13,212 nt of DNA from Candidatus Nitrosymbiomonas sp. (GTDB taxonomy: Bacteria > Sysuimicrobiota > Sysuimicrobiia > Sysuimicrobiales > Humicultoraceae): the NCBI GenBank assembly GCA_020724185.1, contig DYHL01000052.1, positions 1 through 13,212 of the forward strand, in the 5' to 3' direction. The translations under genes and the position numbers were made by a program. This document shows positions 1-6,222 of this stretch, one piece after another. Below the pieces are notes generated by a model. The model had not been told where the DNA came from, made no database searches, and worked only from the letters and a program-made list of their open reading frames with translations. The number at the start of each line of letters is the position of its first letter. Within the stretch, counting starts at the first letter, position 1.

Positions 1-111
1 CCGCTCAGCGGCGCTGCCCCTGGCCACCAGCAGCTTCCGAAGCGGCCTGCCCGCGCGCAGCGCCTCCAGGACCGGGTGCCTGCCCTCGATCTGCGCCTCA
101 GTCGGCGTCAA
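1..111 (-). CDS. rlmB: 23S rRNA 2'-O-methyltransferase RlmB, N-terminal fragment (cut by window edge)
   Basis: Only the first 37 codons are present. They start at a TTG that overlaps the cysS stop codon as TTGA (4-nt overlap). The translation contains IEGRHPVLEALRAG followed by a basic stretch RPLRKLLVARG. This is the typical start of the small substrate-binding domain (L30e-like) of SpoU/TrmH-family rRNA methyltransferases such as RlmB, which methylates a guanosine 2'-OH in 23S rRNA using S-adenosylmethionine. The SAM-binding knotted domain lies beyond the left edge. In Bacillus the order is cysS-mrnC-rlmB; here mrnC (mini-RNase III) is missing and rlmB directly follows cysS. No clear Shine-Dalgarno is visible, so translational coupling to cysS is likely. 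Other SpoU-family members (TrmH, TsnR) share this start, so the family call is firmer than the exact target. Confidence 0.75.
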   Translation of the reverse strand, partial: MTPTEAQIEGRHPVLEALRAGRPLRKLLVARGSAAER

Positions 112-1634
112 GCCCGCGCGTCGCGGCGCGACACCAGGCGCCAACGGCTACCTCCGGGCAGGTCTTCGACTACGATGCCCGCCTCGCCCAGGCGGGCCCG
201 CACTCGGTCGGCCAGGTCGAAGCGCCTTGCTTCGCGGGCCCGGCCGCGGCCTGATAGCAGCAGCGCTATCGCCTCTCCGGCATTGTGCTGACCTCCCTCG
301 CCCGGGAACAACGCGGGATCCGCCGCCCGCATCTCGTCCAATATCTGGAGGACAGCCGCCGCGGCCCCCGGGGGAATCGCGTCCGGGACCACCCGCAGCC
401 CCAGAACGCCGGCCAGGGTCCGGAGGGCGGCCGCGGCATGGACCATCCCGCCGGCGGGCTCAACGTTCCCGCCCATGGCAGAGCCGGATGCGCGGTTGAT
501 CTCTGCCGCGAGGTCGAACAGGACCGCAATCGCCGCTGGAGTGCCGAAATCATCGTCCATCGCCCGCTCGAACGCCGTCCGGCTCTCTGACGCCTTCGTT
601 GCGAGGGGGCCGTCCTGTAGCGGTAGCGGGTCCGATCCCAGCACCGTGTCGGCGTTGGCCAGGGCGGCCCGCAACCGGTCGAGGCCTCTTCCGGCGGCGT
701 CCACTGCTTCGTCCGTCCAGCGCGATGGTGTCCGGTAGTGCGCCGAGAGGACGAACAGGCGAATGACGTCCGGCTCATACCGCGCCAGCGCGTCCCGGAT
801 CGCCACGAAGTTGCCCAGGTGCCGGTGCATCTCATCGCCAACCGGCGGCTTCATCAGCGCGTTGTGCACCCAGAAGCGCGCGAAGGGCGCCTTGCCCGTG
901 TAGGCCTCGGACTGAGCTATCTCGTTCTCGTGATGCGGGAACCGCACGTCGTCCCCGCCGCCGTGCAGGTCAATCTGCTCCCCGAGGAACTGCATGGACA
1001 TGGCCGAGCACTCGATGTGCCAGCCAGGTCGTCCCGGACCCCAGGGGCTCTCCCACGACGGCTCCCCGGACCTGGACGCCTTCCAAAGCGCGAAGTCCAT
1101 CGGGTGCTCCTTGCGCTCGTCCACTTCGATGCGGGCGCCGGCCTGCATCTGGTCCAGCGATCGGCCGGATAGCAGACCATATCTCGAGAAGGAAGTGACG
1201 CGGAAGTACACGTCCCCGTCCACCTCGTAGGCATACCCTCTGGCGATCAGCCCCAAGATGATCTCGATCATCTTGGGGATGACCTCGGTCGCCCGCGGGT
1301 AGTGATGGGCGCGCTGCACGCGGAGGGCGTCCATCTCGCGAAGGAACCGCTCGATGTACTCCTGGGCTATCGCGAAGATGCTCCTGCCTTCTTCCTGCGC
1401 GCGCGCCACGATGCGGTCTTCGATGTCGGTGAAGTTCTGAACGTGGCGGACCTGAAAGCCCTTGTACTCGAGGTAGCGCCTCACCACGTCGAAGAAGATG
1501 TACGAAAGCGCATGCCCCACGTGCGCCGGGCCGTACAGGTTTGGGCCGCAGACGTACATGCTAACCGAGCCCGGGACCAGCGTGACGAACGGCTCCCTTC
1601 GCCGGGATAGTGAGTTGTGCATCTCCAGGCCCAT
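108..1634 (-). CDS. cysS: cysteinyl-tRNA synthetase with a degenerate KMSKS loop
   Basis: Class I cysteinyl-tRNA synthetase, 508 residues from the ATG at 1634, which has a GAGGTG Shine-Dalgarno five bases upstream. An in-frame upstream start at 1712 would add 26 residues unlike the family. The active site contains YVCGP (Cys29), HVGH at 38-41 in place of HIGH, and WHIECSAMSM with Cys209. HGGG-x5-PHHENE supplies His234 and Glu238. Cys29, Cys209, His234 and Glu238 match the zinc ligands of the E. coli enzyme. The C-terminal DALR and anticodon-binding regions are present. Oddly, the position of KMSKS reads EMHRH (268-272) before an intact LGNF, so both lysines that normally help activate the amino acid are gone. 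Lys262, six residues upstream, is the nearest lysine. FTDIEDRI also departs from the usual TDVDDKI. The gene may be a divergent but working synthetase, or a paralogue with changed activity. Confidence 0.9.
   Translation of the reverse strand: MGLEMHNSLSRRREPFVTLVPGSVSMYVCGPNLYGPAHVGHALSYIFFDVVRRYLEYKGFQVRHVQNFTDIEDRIVARAQEEGRSIFAIAQEYIERFLREMDALRVQRAHHYPRATEVIPKMIEIILGLIARGYAYEVDGDVYFRVTSFSRYGLLSGRSLDQMQAGARIEVDERKEHPMDFALWKASRSGEPSWESPWGPGRPGWHIECSAMSMQFLGEQIDLHGGGDDVRFPHHENEIAQSEAYTGKAPFARFWVHNALMKPPVGDEMHRHLGNFVAIRDALARYEPDVIRLFVLSAHYRTPSRWTDEAVDAAGRGLDRLRAALANADTVLGSDPLPLQDGPLATKASESRTAFERAMDDDFGTPAAIAVLFDLAAEINRASGSAMGGNVEPAGGMVHAAAALRTLAGVLGLRVVPDAIPPGAAAAVLQILDEMRAADPALFPGEGGQHNAGEAIALLLSGRGRAREARRFDLADRVRARLGEAGIVVEDLPGGSRWRLVSRRDARA
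1251..1278. repeat. perfect 12-bp inverted repeat inside cysS
   Basis: Arms CCCCAAGATGAT and ATCATCTTGGGG are exact reverse complements separated by four bases (CTCG on the plus strand, CGAG in the mRNA). It lies inside the cysS coding sequence, over codons for PKMIEIILG. No U-tract follows on either strand, so it is not an intrinsic terminator. It may simply reflect codon choice, but a 12-bp perfect stem is long for chance in coding DNA. Confidence 0.8.
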
Positions 1635-1695
1635 GGCGCCACCTCGACTGTCAAGTCTATCGGAGCGTTGCAGGGGCCACAAGGGGAGGCGCCCG

Positions 1696-2031
1696 CTACG
1701 GCAGGCGAGCAAGGGGAATGGCGTCGAGCTCGGCGCAGACCTCCCAGCAGTGGCGGGAACGCAGCGTCACCGCCTCGGCACGCCGGACGGAACGCAGGTC
1801 GAACGCGCCCCGGTCGGTCAGCACGCGGTGGTAGGTGGCATCGTACTCGCGGCGCGTGGCGACCACCCGTTCGATCAGGTAGAACTGGTTGTCCCGCCAG
1901 AACCCCACCAGGCGGGGTCGGAACGCCAGGGGCCTGTCAACCTCGACCGCGATTGGGTCGGCGACCACGGCACGCCCGATGAACAGCATCTCTGGCGGGG
2001 GAGCCGTCCCCGTCCTCTGGCGGCGGCCCAT
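1696..2031 (-). CDS. small conserved-looking protein of unknown function between ispF and cysS
   Basis: I do not recognise this 111-residue protein with confidence. The ATG at 2031 lies one base after the ispF stop and has an AAGGTGGAG ribosome-binding site overlapping the end of ispF, so it is translated as part of the isoprenoid/cysS operon. After a short basic, proline-rich start (residues 1-14), residues 20-85 look like a compact beta-rich domain: PIAVEVD, then GFWRDNQFYLIERV, then REYDATYHRVLTDRGAFDLR. The pattern of an aromatic-rich 'W..D.FY.V.RV' followed by 'Y.RVLTDRG...L' recalls small DUF6504-like domains, though this is a weak impression from memory. Two cysteines (95, 99) sit near the end. 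No signal peptide or membrane segment is visible. A 61-base gap separates it from cysS. Confidence 0.65.
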   Translation of the reverse strand: MGRRQRTGTAPPPEMLFIGRAVVADPIAVEVDRPLAFRPRLVGFWRDNQFYLIERVVATRREYDATYHRVLTDRGAFDLRSVRRAEAVTLRSRHCWEVCAELDAIPLARLP

Positions 2032-2032
2032 G

Positions 2033-2620
2033 CTACTCCACCTTCCGCAGCAGCGCCACGGCGCGGGCTTCTATCCCCTCACCGCGGCCAACAGGCCCCA
2101 TGCCTTCGGCAGTACTGGCCTTGATCCCTATCTGATCCGGCTCGATTCCCATCGCCTTGGCCAATCGTGCCCGCATCGCCTCAATGTATGGCGCCAGATG
2201 GGGCGCCTCGGCCAACACGACGGTGTCCACGTTGACGATGGACCAACCCGCCGCGCGCAGCATGCCCGCAACCGCAGCGGCGAGCCCGGTGCTGTCGGCG
2301 TCGCGAAACGCGGGATCCCCGGGCGGGAAGTGGTGACCGATGTCGCGCTTCCCGGCTGCGCCCAGCAGCGCGTCCATGATGGCGTGGGTGAGGACGTCGG
2401 CGTCGGAATGCCCGGCAAGGCCCCGCGAATGGGGAACGCGGACACCACCCAGCACCAACGCCCGGTCGGGTACCAGCCGGTGAAGATCACTTCCGGTGCC
2501 CACGCGCAGTCCCAACCCGGTCTCGTCGGCAACCCGCAGGCGCGCCAGCTCCAGGTCGGCCTCGGTGGTGATCTTGATGTTGGCAGGATCACCCAGGACC
2601 ACGGCTACCGGCTCCCCCAT
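2033..2620 (-). CDS. ispF: 2-C-methyl-D-erythritol 2,4-cyclodiphosphate synthase, with the displaced IspD C-terminus at its front
   Basis: IspF closes CDP-ME 2-phosphate into ME-2,4-cyclodiphosphate with release of CMP (MEP pathway, cytosolic trimer). The IspF domain begins near residue 38 of this 195-residue frame and is complete. Metal ligands correspond to Asp45, His47 (GSDLHRL) and His79 (DVLTHAIMDALLGA). GHSDADV, KRDIGHHFP, the NVD-x-V segment and the end motif STAEGMGPVGRGEGIEARAVALL are all present. Residues 1-28 (PVAVVLGDPANIKITTEADLELA) are not IspF but the conserved C-terminal strand and helix of IspD. The frame is continuous with ispD except for one TAG two codons upstream, and there is no Shine-Dalgarno before the ATG at 2620. 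Possible later starts are TTG at residue 36 or GTG at residue 40. This is best read as the second half of an ispDF fusion interrupted by an amber codon. Confidence 0.88.
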   Translation of the reverse strand: MGEPVAVVLGDPANIKITTEADLELARLRVADETGLGLRVGTGSDLHRLVPDRALVLGGVRVPHSRGLAGHSDADVLTHAIMDALLGAAGKRDIGHHFPPGDPAFRDADSTGLAAAVAGMLRAAGWSIVNVDTVVLAEAPHLAPYIEAMRARLAKAMGIEPDQIGIKASTAEGMGPVGRGEGIEARAVALLRKVE

Positions 2621-2623
2621 GGC

Positions 2624-2626
2624 CTA
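2624..2626 (-). other. in-frame amber codon inside an apparent ispDF fusion
   Basis: TAG separates ...RATDHNGLI from A-M-GEPVAVVLGDPANIKITT in one uninterrupted reading frame. IspD homologues normally read ATDDA-x-LVEA-x-G at this place, so the TAG stands where a glutamate codon (GAG) is expected, one base away. It removes about 30 C-terminal residues from IspD unless it is read through. Confidence 0.85.
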
Positions 2627-3199
2627 GATGAGCCCGTTGTGGTCGGTGGCCCGAACCGTGAGGGGAGCCCGGAGGTGCGCCTCGCGCAGGAGTCCGGCGG
2701 CAAACGCCTGCGGCGTCTGCACCGCGAAGAGTCCGGCGCGGTCCACCGTCCGGAGGACCAGGTTCTGGTCCACCTCCTTAAGGGTGTCAACAACCGGAAT
2801 CCCAGCGGTGGCGGCGCCCCATCGCATCGCGGCCTCCAGCACGTGCTCGATCAAGACCTGGGTCACGAAGGGACGAACGCCGTCGTGGACCACCAGCCAC
2901 TTCGCCTCGGGCAGCGCGTCAATCCCTGCGGCCACCGATCCCCGGCGGTCGGGAGCGCCGGGGACGACCGCCACCACCTTGCCTGCCAGTCGTCCGGACA
3001 GCGAGGTCACATGGTCGGCGCCCACCACGACAGCGATCCGATCAACCGCGGGGCAGTGCTCGAAGACCTGAAGCGTCCGCTCCAGGATCGTGGTGGGTCC
3101 CAGCCGCAGCAGCGGCTTGGGCACGGGCCCTGGCAGACGGGTACCGCTGCCGGCGGCCACGATAACCGCGCCTGTCAGCCCGCGGTCACCGGCGTTCAC
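2624..3199 (-). CDS. ispD: 2-C-methyl-D-erythritol 4-phosphate cytidylyltransferase, C-terminally truncated by an amber codon
   Basis: IspD joins CTP and MEP to give CDP-ME in the MEP isoprenoid pathway. The frame starts at a GTG one base after the yacL stop (TGA-G-GTG) and encodes 191 residues; the family is usually around 230. Visible motifs are the nucleotide-binding loop VIVAAGSGTRLPGPVPK (Arg21, Lys28), VVHDGVRPFV (104-112), IPVVDTLKEV (Thr139) and TVDRAGLFAVQTPQAF (Arg154). The chain stops just after RATDHNGLI. The normal C-terminal segment, with the conserved NIK-[IV]-T-x-x-DL lysine (Lys213 in E. coli), is found in the same frame after the stop, at the start of the ispF frame. Read through, the product would be a 388-residue bifunctional IspDF. 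If not, IspD lacks a conserved active-site lysine unless the two chains complement each other. Sequencing error, true nonsense mutation and recoding all remain possible. Confidence 0.88.
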   Translation of the reverse strand: MNAGDRGLTGAVIVAAGSGTRLPGPVPKPLLRLGPTTILERTLQVFEHCPAVDRIAVVVGADHVTSLSGRLAGKVVAVVPGAPDRRGSVAAGIDALPEAKWLVVHDGVRPFVTQVLIEHVLEAAMRWGAATAGIPVVDTLKEVDQNLVLRTVDRAGLFAVQTPQAFAAGLLREAHLRAPLTVRATDHNGLI

Positions 3200-3200
3200 C

Positions 3201-4289
3201 TCACCGTCGCTCCGATTCGGGCTGCTCAGCAGGTCCGTTCAGCTTGGGACGCGCGAATATCATCCGTCCGGCAGAGGTCTGAAGCGAGCTGGTGACGATA
3301 ACGTCGAAGGTCTCGCCGATGTAGCGCCGGCCGCCCTCGACAACGATCATCGTCCCATCCTCCAGGTAGGCCACGCCCTGACCGGCCTCCTTTCCGTCGC
3401 GGACGACGTGGACCGAGAGCTCCTCCCCCGGCAGCACGGCCGGCCGCAGCGCCTGGGCCATCTGGTTTACGTTGAGAACGCGCACGCCCTCCAGCTCGGC
3501 CACCTTGCTGAGGTTGAAGTCGGTGGTCACGATGGCGGCACGGTGCAGCCGGGCCAGCGTCACCAGCCGCGCGTCCACGTCCTGTCCCGATGGGGCCTCC
3601 TCGTCCAGGATCTGCACCGTCGCCAGCTCGCGCCTTAGACGATTGAGGATGTCCAGGCCTCTCCTACCCCGGTTGCGCCGGAGCGCATCCGGCGAGTCCG
3701 CGATGCGCTGCAACTCGGTGAGCACAGAGCGGGGCACGACAAGCGGGCCCTCGAGGAACCCGCTCAGGCATATCTCCGCGATGCGGCCGTCTATGATGAC
3801 GCTGGTGTCGAGGAGCTTGGGGCTCGCCTGCGGCGTGGGGCGGCCCCGGACTGATTGGTGGCCCTGAGGGGATAGCGCGCCGGCGATCTCGTCGCGCCGC
3901 CGGAGGGCAACGTGCAGCCCGAGATACCCAAGGACGACGCCCGCCACCAGCCGGACGTAGGGTCCAATCAGCGGCAGCCCTTCCAGCAGGTACCCTACGA
4001 AGAACGCCAGGACCAGGCCTGAGGTCAGGCCTAGCGCCGCCAGGAGTAGATCGTGGAGGGAGAGGTGCGAGAGGCCGCGCAGGACCCACTCCATCGCGCT
4101 GACGAACGCCCTGGCCAAGGGAGGTCCGAGCAGAAAGCCGATCAACCCACCGAGAACCACACCGGCTGCCTCGTCCAGGAATCCCAGGCTGGGAGCGGCC
4201 GGAACCCACATGTACGCGAGCATCACAGCTTGGTAGCCGGCAAGACCGCCGACGAGAACCCCGGCGAAACGCACAAACGAATCGCGCAT
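3201..4289 (-). CDS. yacL: membrane-anchored PIN-TRAM domain protein (YacL family)
   Basis: This 362-residue protein has four predicted membrane segments (about 8-26, 41-59, 83-103 and 108-130), then a PIN nuclease-like domain (157-280) and a TRAM domain (285-350). The PIN acidic residues are visible: Asp161 and Asp167 in LLDTSVIIDGRIAEI, Glu192 in SVLTELQRIADS, Asp239 in DVDARL and Asp257 in VTTDFNLSKVAELEGV. The TRAM part contains GEELSVHVVRDGKEAGQGVAYL and VEGGRRYIG. This is the architecture of Bacillus YacL, a conserved neighbour of ispD. PIN domains are usually metal-dependent RNases and TRAM binds RNA, so a membrane-tethered ribonuclease role is inferred; the physiological substrate is not established. 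It is the first gene of the ispD-ispF-cysS operon. The start ATG has only a weak AGTGAG upstream. Confidence 0.92.
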   Translation of the reverse strand: MRDSFVRFAGVLVGGLAGYQAVMLAYMWVPAAPSLGFLDEAAGVVLGGLIGFLLGPPLARAFVSAMEWVLRGLSHLSLHDLLLAALGLTSGLVLAFFVGYLLEGLPLIGPYVRLVAGVVLGYLGLHVALRRRDEIAGALSPQGHQSVRGRPTPQASPKLLDTSVIIDGRIAEICLSGFLEGPLVVPRSVLTELQRIADSPDALRRNRGRRGLDILNRLRRELATVQILDEEAPSGQDVDARLVTLARLHRAAIVTTDFNLSKVAELEGVRVLNVNQMAQALRPAVLPGEELSVHVVRDGKEAGQGVAYLEDGTMIVVEGGRRYIGETFDVIVTSSLQTSAGRMIFARPKLNGPAEQPESERR

Positions 4290-4339
4290 GATGAGAACTC
4301 ACTACCCGGAAGAGCGGGTGCGACCAGTCTACGCGCCCG

Positions 4340-4369
4340 AGTATACCACACGAGGTTACGCCCCGAGAA
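4340..4369 (-). promoter_or_regulatory. probable sigma-70 promoter of the yacL-ispD-ispF-cysS operon
   Basis: On the minus strand a TATACT -10 box (4340-4345) is preceded by TG one base upstream (TGGTATACT), forming an extended -10. A weak -35, TTCTCG (4364-4369), lies 18 bp upstream. Transcription would start near 4333, giving a leader of roughly 44 bases before the yacL ATG. It diverges from the plus-strand promoter at 4389-4418. Confidence 0.6.
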
Positions 4370-4388
4370 GCCGAGCGGCGCGCGAAAA

Positions 4389-4418
4389 TTGACAGTGCCG
4401 ACGGCCGATCCCTATAAT
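4389..4418 (+). promoter_or_regulatory. perfect-consensus sigma-70 promoter for the plus-strand gene
   Basis: TTGACA (4389-4394) and TATAAT (4413-4418) both match the consensus exactly, separated by 18 bp. Exact matches in both boxes are uncommon in such GC-rich DNA, and the local AT-richness stands out. Transcription would start near 4425, giving a leader of about 45 bases. The start codon at 4470 has AGGTGG five bases upstream. Together with the yacL promoter this makes 4290-4469 a compact divergent regulatory region. Confidence 0.85.
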
Positions 4419-4469
4419 CATAGTTGCGTTGTCCTGCACTGAAGTTTCAAGGGCCGCGAGGTGGCGCGA

Positions 4470-4865
4470 ATGGCGAAGATCAGCGAAAGCACCTTCCAGA
4501 ACGCCGTCGCAGAGTACTTGATCCGCCACCGCAGCATCCTGGACGTGCAGAGCAAGCTCTCCGAAGCTGTCGCCCGCGTGAACCGCGCCGTTGCAAAATC
4601 GGTCACGACCTGTGGCTGTATCAGGATTCAGGCCGGCCGACAGCATTTTCCCGCGGACCTGAGCATGGGGGAAATGCGCAATGCCATGCAGACCCACCTG
4701 GACGGAACCCTGTGCGAGCGGTGCCGGGAAGTCCTCGATACCGAGATCGGAATGGCGCTATTCTACATGGCCGCGACATGCAACCTGCTCAACCTGGATT
4801 TCGGCGAGATCCTCCGGAAGGAACACGGCCGGGCCGTCTCGCTGGGGGTCTTCCGCCTGACCTGA
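4470..4865 (+). CDS. conserved-looking small protein of unknown function, possibly MazG-like all-alpha fold
   Basis: The 131-residue product starts at the ATG at 4470 (AGGTGG ribosome-binding site), preferred to the GTG at 4461, which would overlap that site. It appears soluble and helical. Residues 12-46 (VAEYLIRHRSILDVQSKLSE then ARVNRAVAKS) form one helical stretch. A CGC (48-50) and a CERC (82-85) could together bind a metal. Residues 87-119 (EVLDTEIGMALFYMAATCN then LLNLDFGEILRKE) resemble the second half of MazG-type nucleotide pyrophosphohydrolases, E-[LI]-GD-x-LFYL-x-A-x-x-N-x-L-x-[LI]-D, but methionine (Met95) replaces the metal-binding Asp, so that activity would be doubtful. I recall similar proteins in Bacillota, sometimes labelled DUF1573; this is unverified. 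It is the only plus-strand gene, sits where Bacillus carries disA, and ends 4 bp from the radA stop. Confidence 0.85.
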   Translation: MAKISESTFQNAVAEYLIRHRSILDVQSKLSEAVARVNRAVAKSVTTCGCIRIQAGRQHFPADLSMGEMRNAMQTHLDGTLCERCREVLDTEIGMALFYMAATCNLLNLDFGEILRKEHGRAVSLGVFRLT

Positions 4866-4869
4866 ACGA

Positions 4870-6219
4870 CTAGAGCAGCGCCCGCAGCGCCTCGGTTAGG
4901 TCGCCCACCCGCACCAGCTCCAGACCAGCAGGTCCCTTGAGGGACTCGATCCGTGGCACCACGGCGCGGCCAAACCCCAACCGGGCGGCCTCCGCGAGCC
5001 GTTTCTCCACCTGGGGGACGGCGCGCACCTCTCCGGCAAGACCCACCTCGCCCACAACCACGGTCCTGGAATCCACCGGGCGGTTGCGCAGGCTGCTGGC
5101 CACGGCCGCGGCGATGCCGAGGTCCGCGGCCGGCTCGTCCACCGAGATCCCGCCCGCAACGCTCGCGTACACGTCCTGGCCCGAGAGCTGCAGGCCGCCT
5201 CGGCGCTCTAGGACCGCGAGGAGCACCAAAAGCCGGTTGTAGTCCACTCCTGCCGCGGTTCGCCTGGGCATGCCGAACGAGGTGGGGATGGTGAGGGCCT
5301 GCACCTCCACAAGCAGGGACCGCGTCCCCTCGATTGCGCACACCACCGCCGAACCCGGCGCCGCCTCCGGGCGTTCTGAGAGGAACGCGGCCGACGGGTT
5401 TGGAACCTCGACAAGTCCCCCGCCGGCCATCTCAAAAACCCCGATCTCGTTGGTGGAGCCGAACCGGTTCTTGGTGGCGCGGAGGATGCGGTAGGCGTGG
5501 TGACGGTCGCCCTCAAAGGCGAGCACCGTGTCAACCAGGTGTTCCAGGACCCGCGGCCCGGCGAGCGCGCCTTCCTTGGTGACGTGTCCCACGATGAACG
5601 TGGCAACTCCCTGATCCTTGGCCAGCCGGATGAGCGCGGACGCGCACTCTCGAACCTGCGCCACGCTTCCGGACGCAGAGGACACGTCGTCGGTGTGGAC
5701 GGTCTGGATCGAATCCACGATGAGCATCGCAGGCCTAAGCCGGCCGGTAGCCTGGAGGATCGCCTCCAGGTTGACCTCAGCGAGCAGGTAGAGCAGCGGG
5801 GAAGCGGCGCCCAGGCGCTCCGCGCGGAGCTTGATCTGGGGCACCGACTCCTCGGCACTGACGTAGAGGACCCTGCCGCCAGCGCGCGCCGCCCGCTCGG
5901 CGGTCTGCAGCAACAGGGTGGATTTGCCTATGCCCGGATCCCCGGCGACCAGCACCACGGAACCCGGCACCGCGCCGCCGCCCAGAACCCGGTCGAACTC
6001 CGCGGACCCAGTCGGCAGGCGGGTCTCCGCCGACGCCACCACATCGGCCACGGACACGGGCTCCGCGGCCGGGGCATGGCGCGCGGGCGCGGCGTGAGGG
6101 TGCTCTATCTCTTCCGAGATGGAATTCCATTCTCCGCACGCCGGGCAACGCCCCAGCCACTTGGGTGCGGCGTGCCCGCAGCTCTGGCAGACGTACCTGA
6201 TGCGCGTGCGGTCCGTCAG
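4870..6219 (-). CDS. radA: DNA repair protein RadA (Sms), apparent CTG start
   Basis: RadA is a RecA-like ATPase that helps process recombination intermediates and branch migration. From a CTG at 6219 it has 449 residues, normal for the family. A C4 zinc finger (Cys11, Cys14, Cys25, Cys28; VCQSCGHAAPKWLGRCPACGEWN) is followed by Walker A GDPGIGKST (93-101), Walker B-like MLIVDSIQT, and the RadA-specific KNRFG (250-254). A Lon-protease-like C-terminal domain follows (AAGVDYNRLLVLLAVLE, then VYASVAGGISVDEPAADL). The first conventional start is a GTG at codon 55, which would delete the whole zinc finger, so it is rejected. Between the in-frame clpC TAG (6223-6225) and the finger the only start-like codons are CTG (6219) and rarer ones such as ACG or ATC. 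No Shine-Dalgarno is evident; coupling to clpC termination three bases upstream is likely. Confidence 0.92.
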   Translation of the reverse strand: MTDRTRIRYVCQSCGHAAPKWLGRCPACGEWNSISEEIEHPHAAPARHAPAAEPVSVADVVASAETRLPTGSAEFDRVLGGGAVPGSVVLVAGDPGIGKSTLLLQTAERAARAGGRVLYVSAEESVPQIKLRAERLGAASPLLYLLAEVNLEAILQATGRLRPAMLIVDSIQTVHTDDVSSASGSVAQVRECASALIRLAKDQGVATFIVGHVTKEGALAGPRVLEHLVDTVLAFEGDRHHAYRILRATKNRFGSTNEIGVFEMAGGGLVEVPNPSAAFLSERPEAAPGSAVVCAIEGTRSLLVEVQALTIPTSFGMPRRTAAGVDYNRLLVLLAVLERRGGLQLSGQDVYASVAGGISVDEPAADLGIAAAVASSLRNRPVDSRTVVVGEVGLAGEVRAVPQVEKRLAEAARLGFGRAVVPRIESLKGPAGLELVRVGDLTEALRALL

Positions 6220-6222
6220 GGG

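Noticed and set aside
1635..1695. TTGACA about 12 bases upstream of the cysS start, as a promoter -35 box
   Set aside because: There is no -10 box at a usable distance before the start codon, and the gene is already within a co-directional operon.
1635..1695. T-box riboswitch controlling cysS
   Set aside because: The intergenic space is only 61 bases, too short for a T-box, and no T-box consensus or terminator is present.
2624..2626. Genome-wide reassignment of TAG to an amino acid, as an explanation of the ispDF amber
   Set aside because: Several genes here end normally with TAG (ispF, the small gene at 1696, radA, greA, clpC) at the length expected for their families. A local readthrough, mutation or base error is simpler.
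1889..3295. Long open frame on the plus strand (468 codons) opposite ispF, ispD and the small upstream gene
   Set aside because: It lies antisense to genes with clear catalytic motifs and encodes a low-complexity, Arg/His/Gly/Pro-rich product. Long antisense frames are expected in GC-rich coding DNA.
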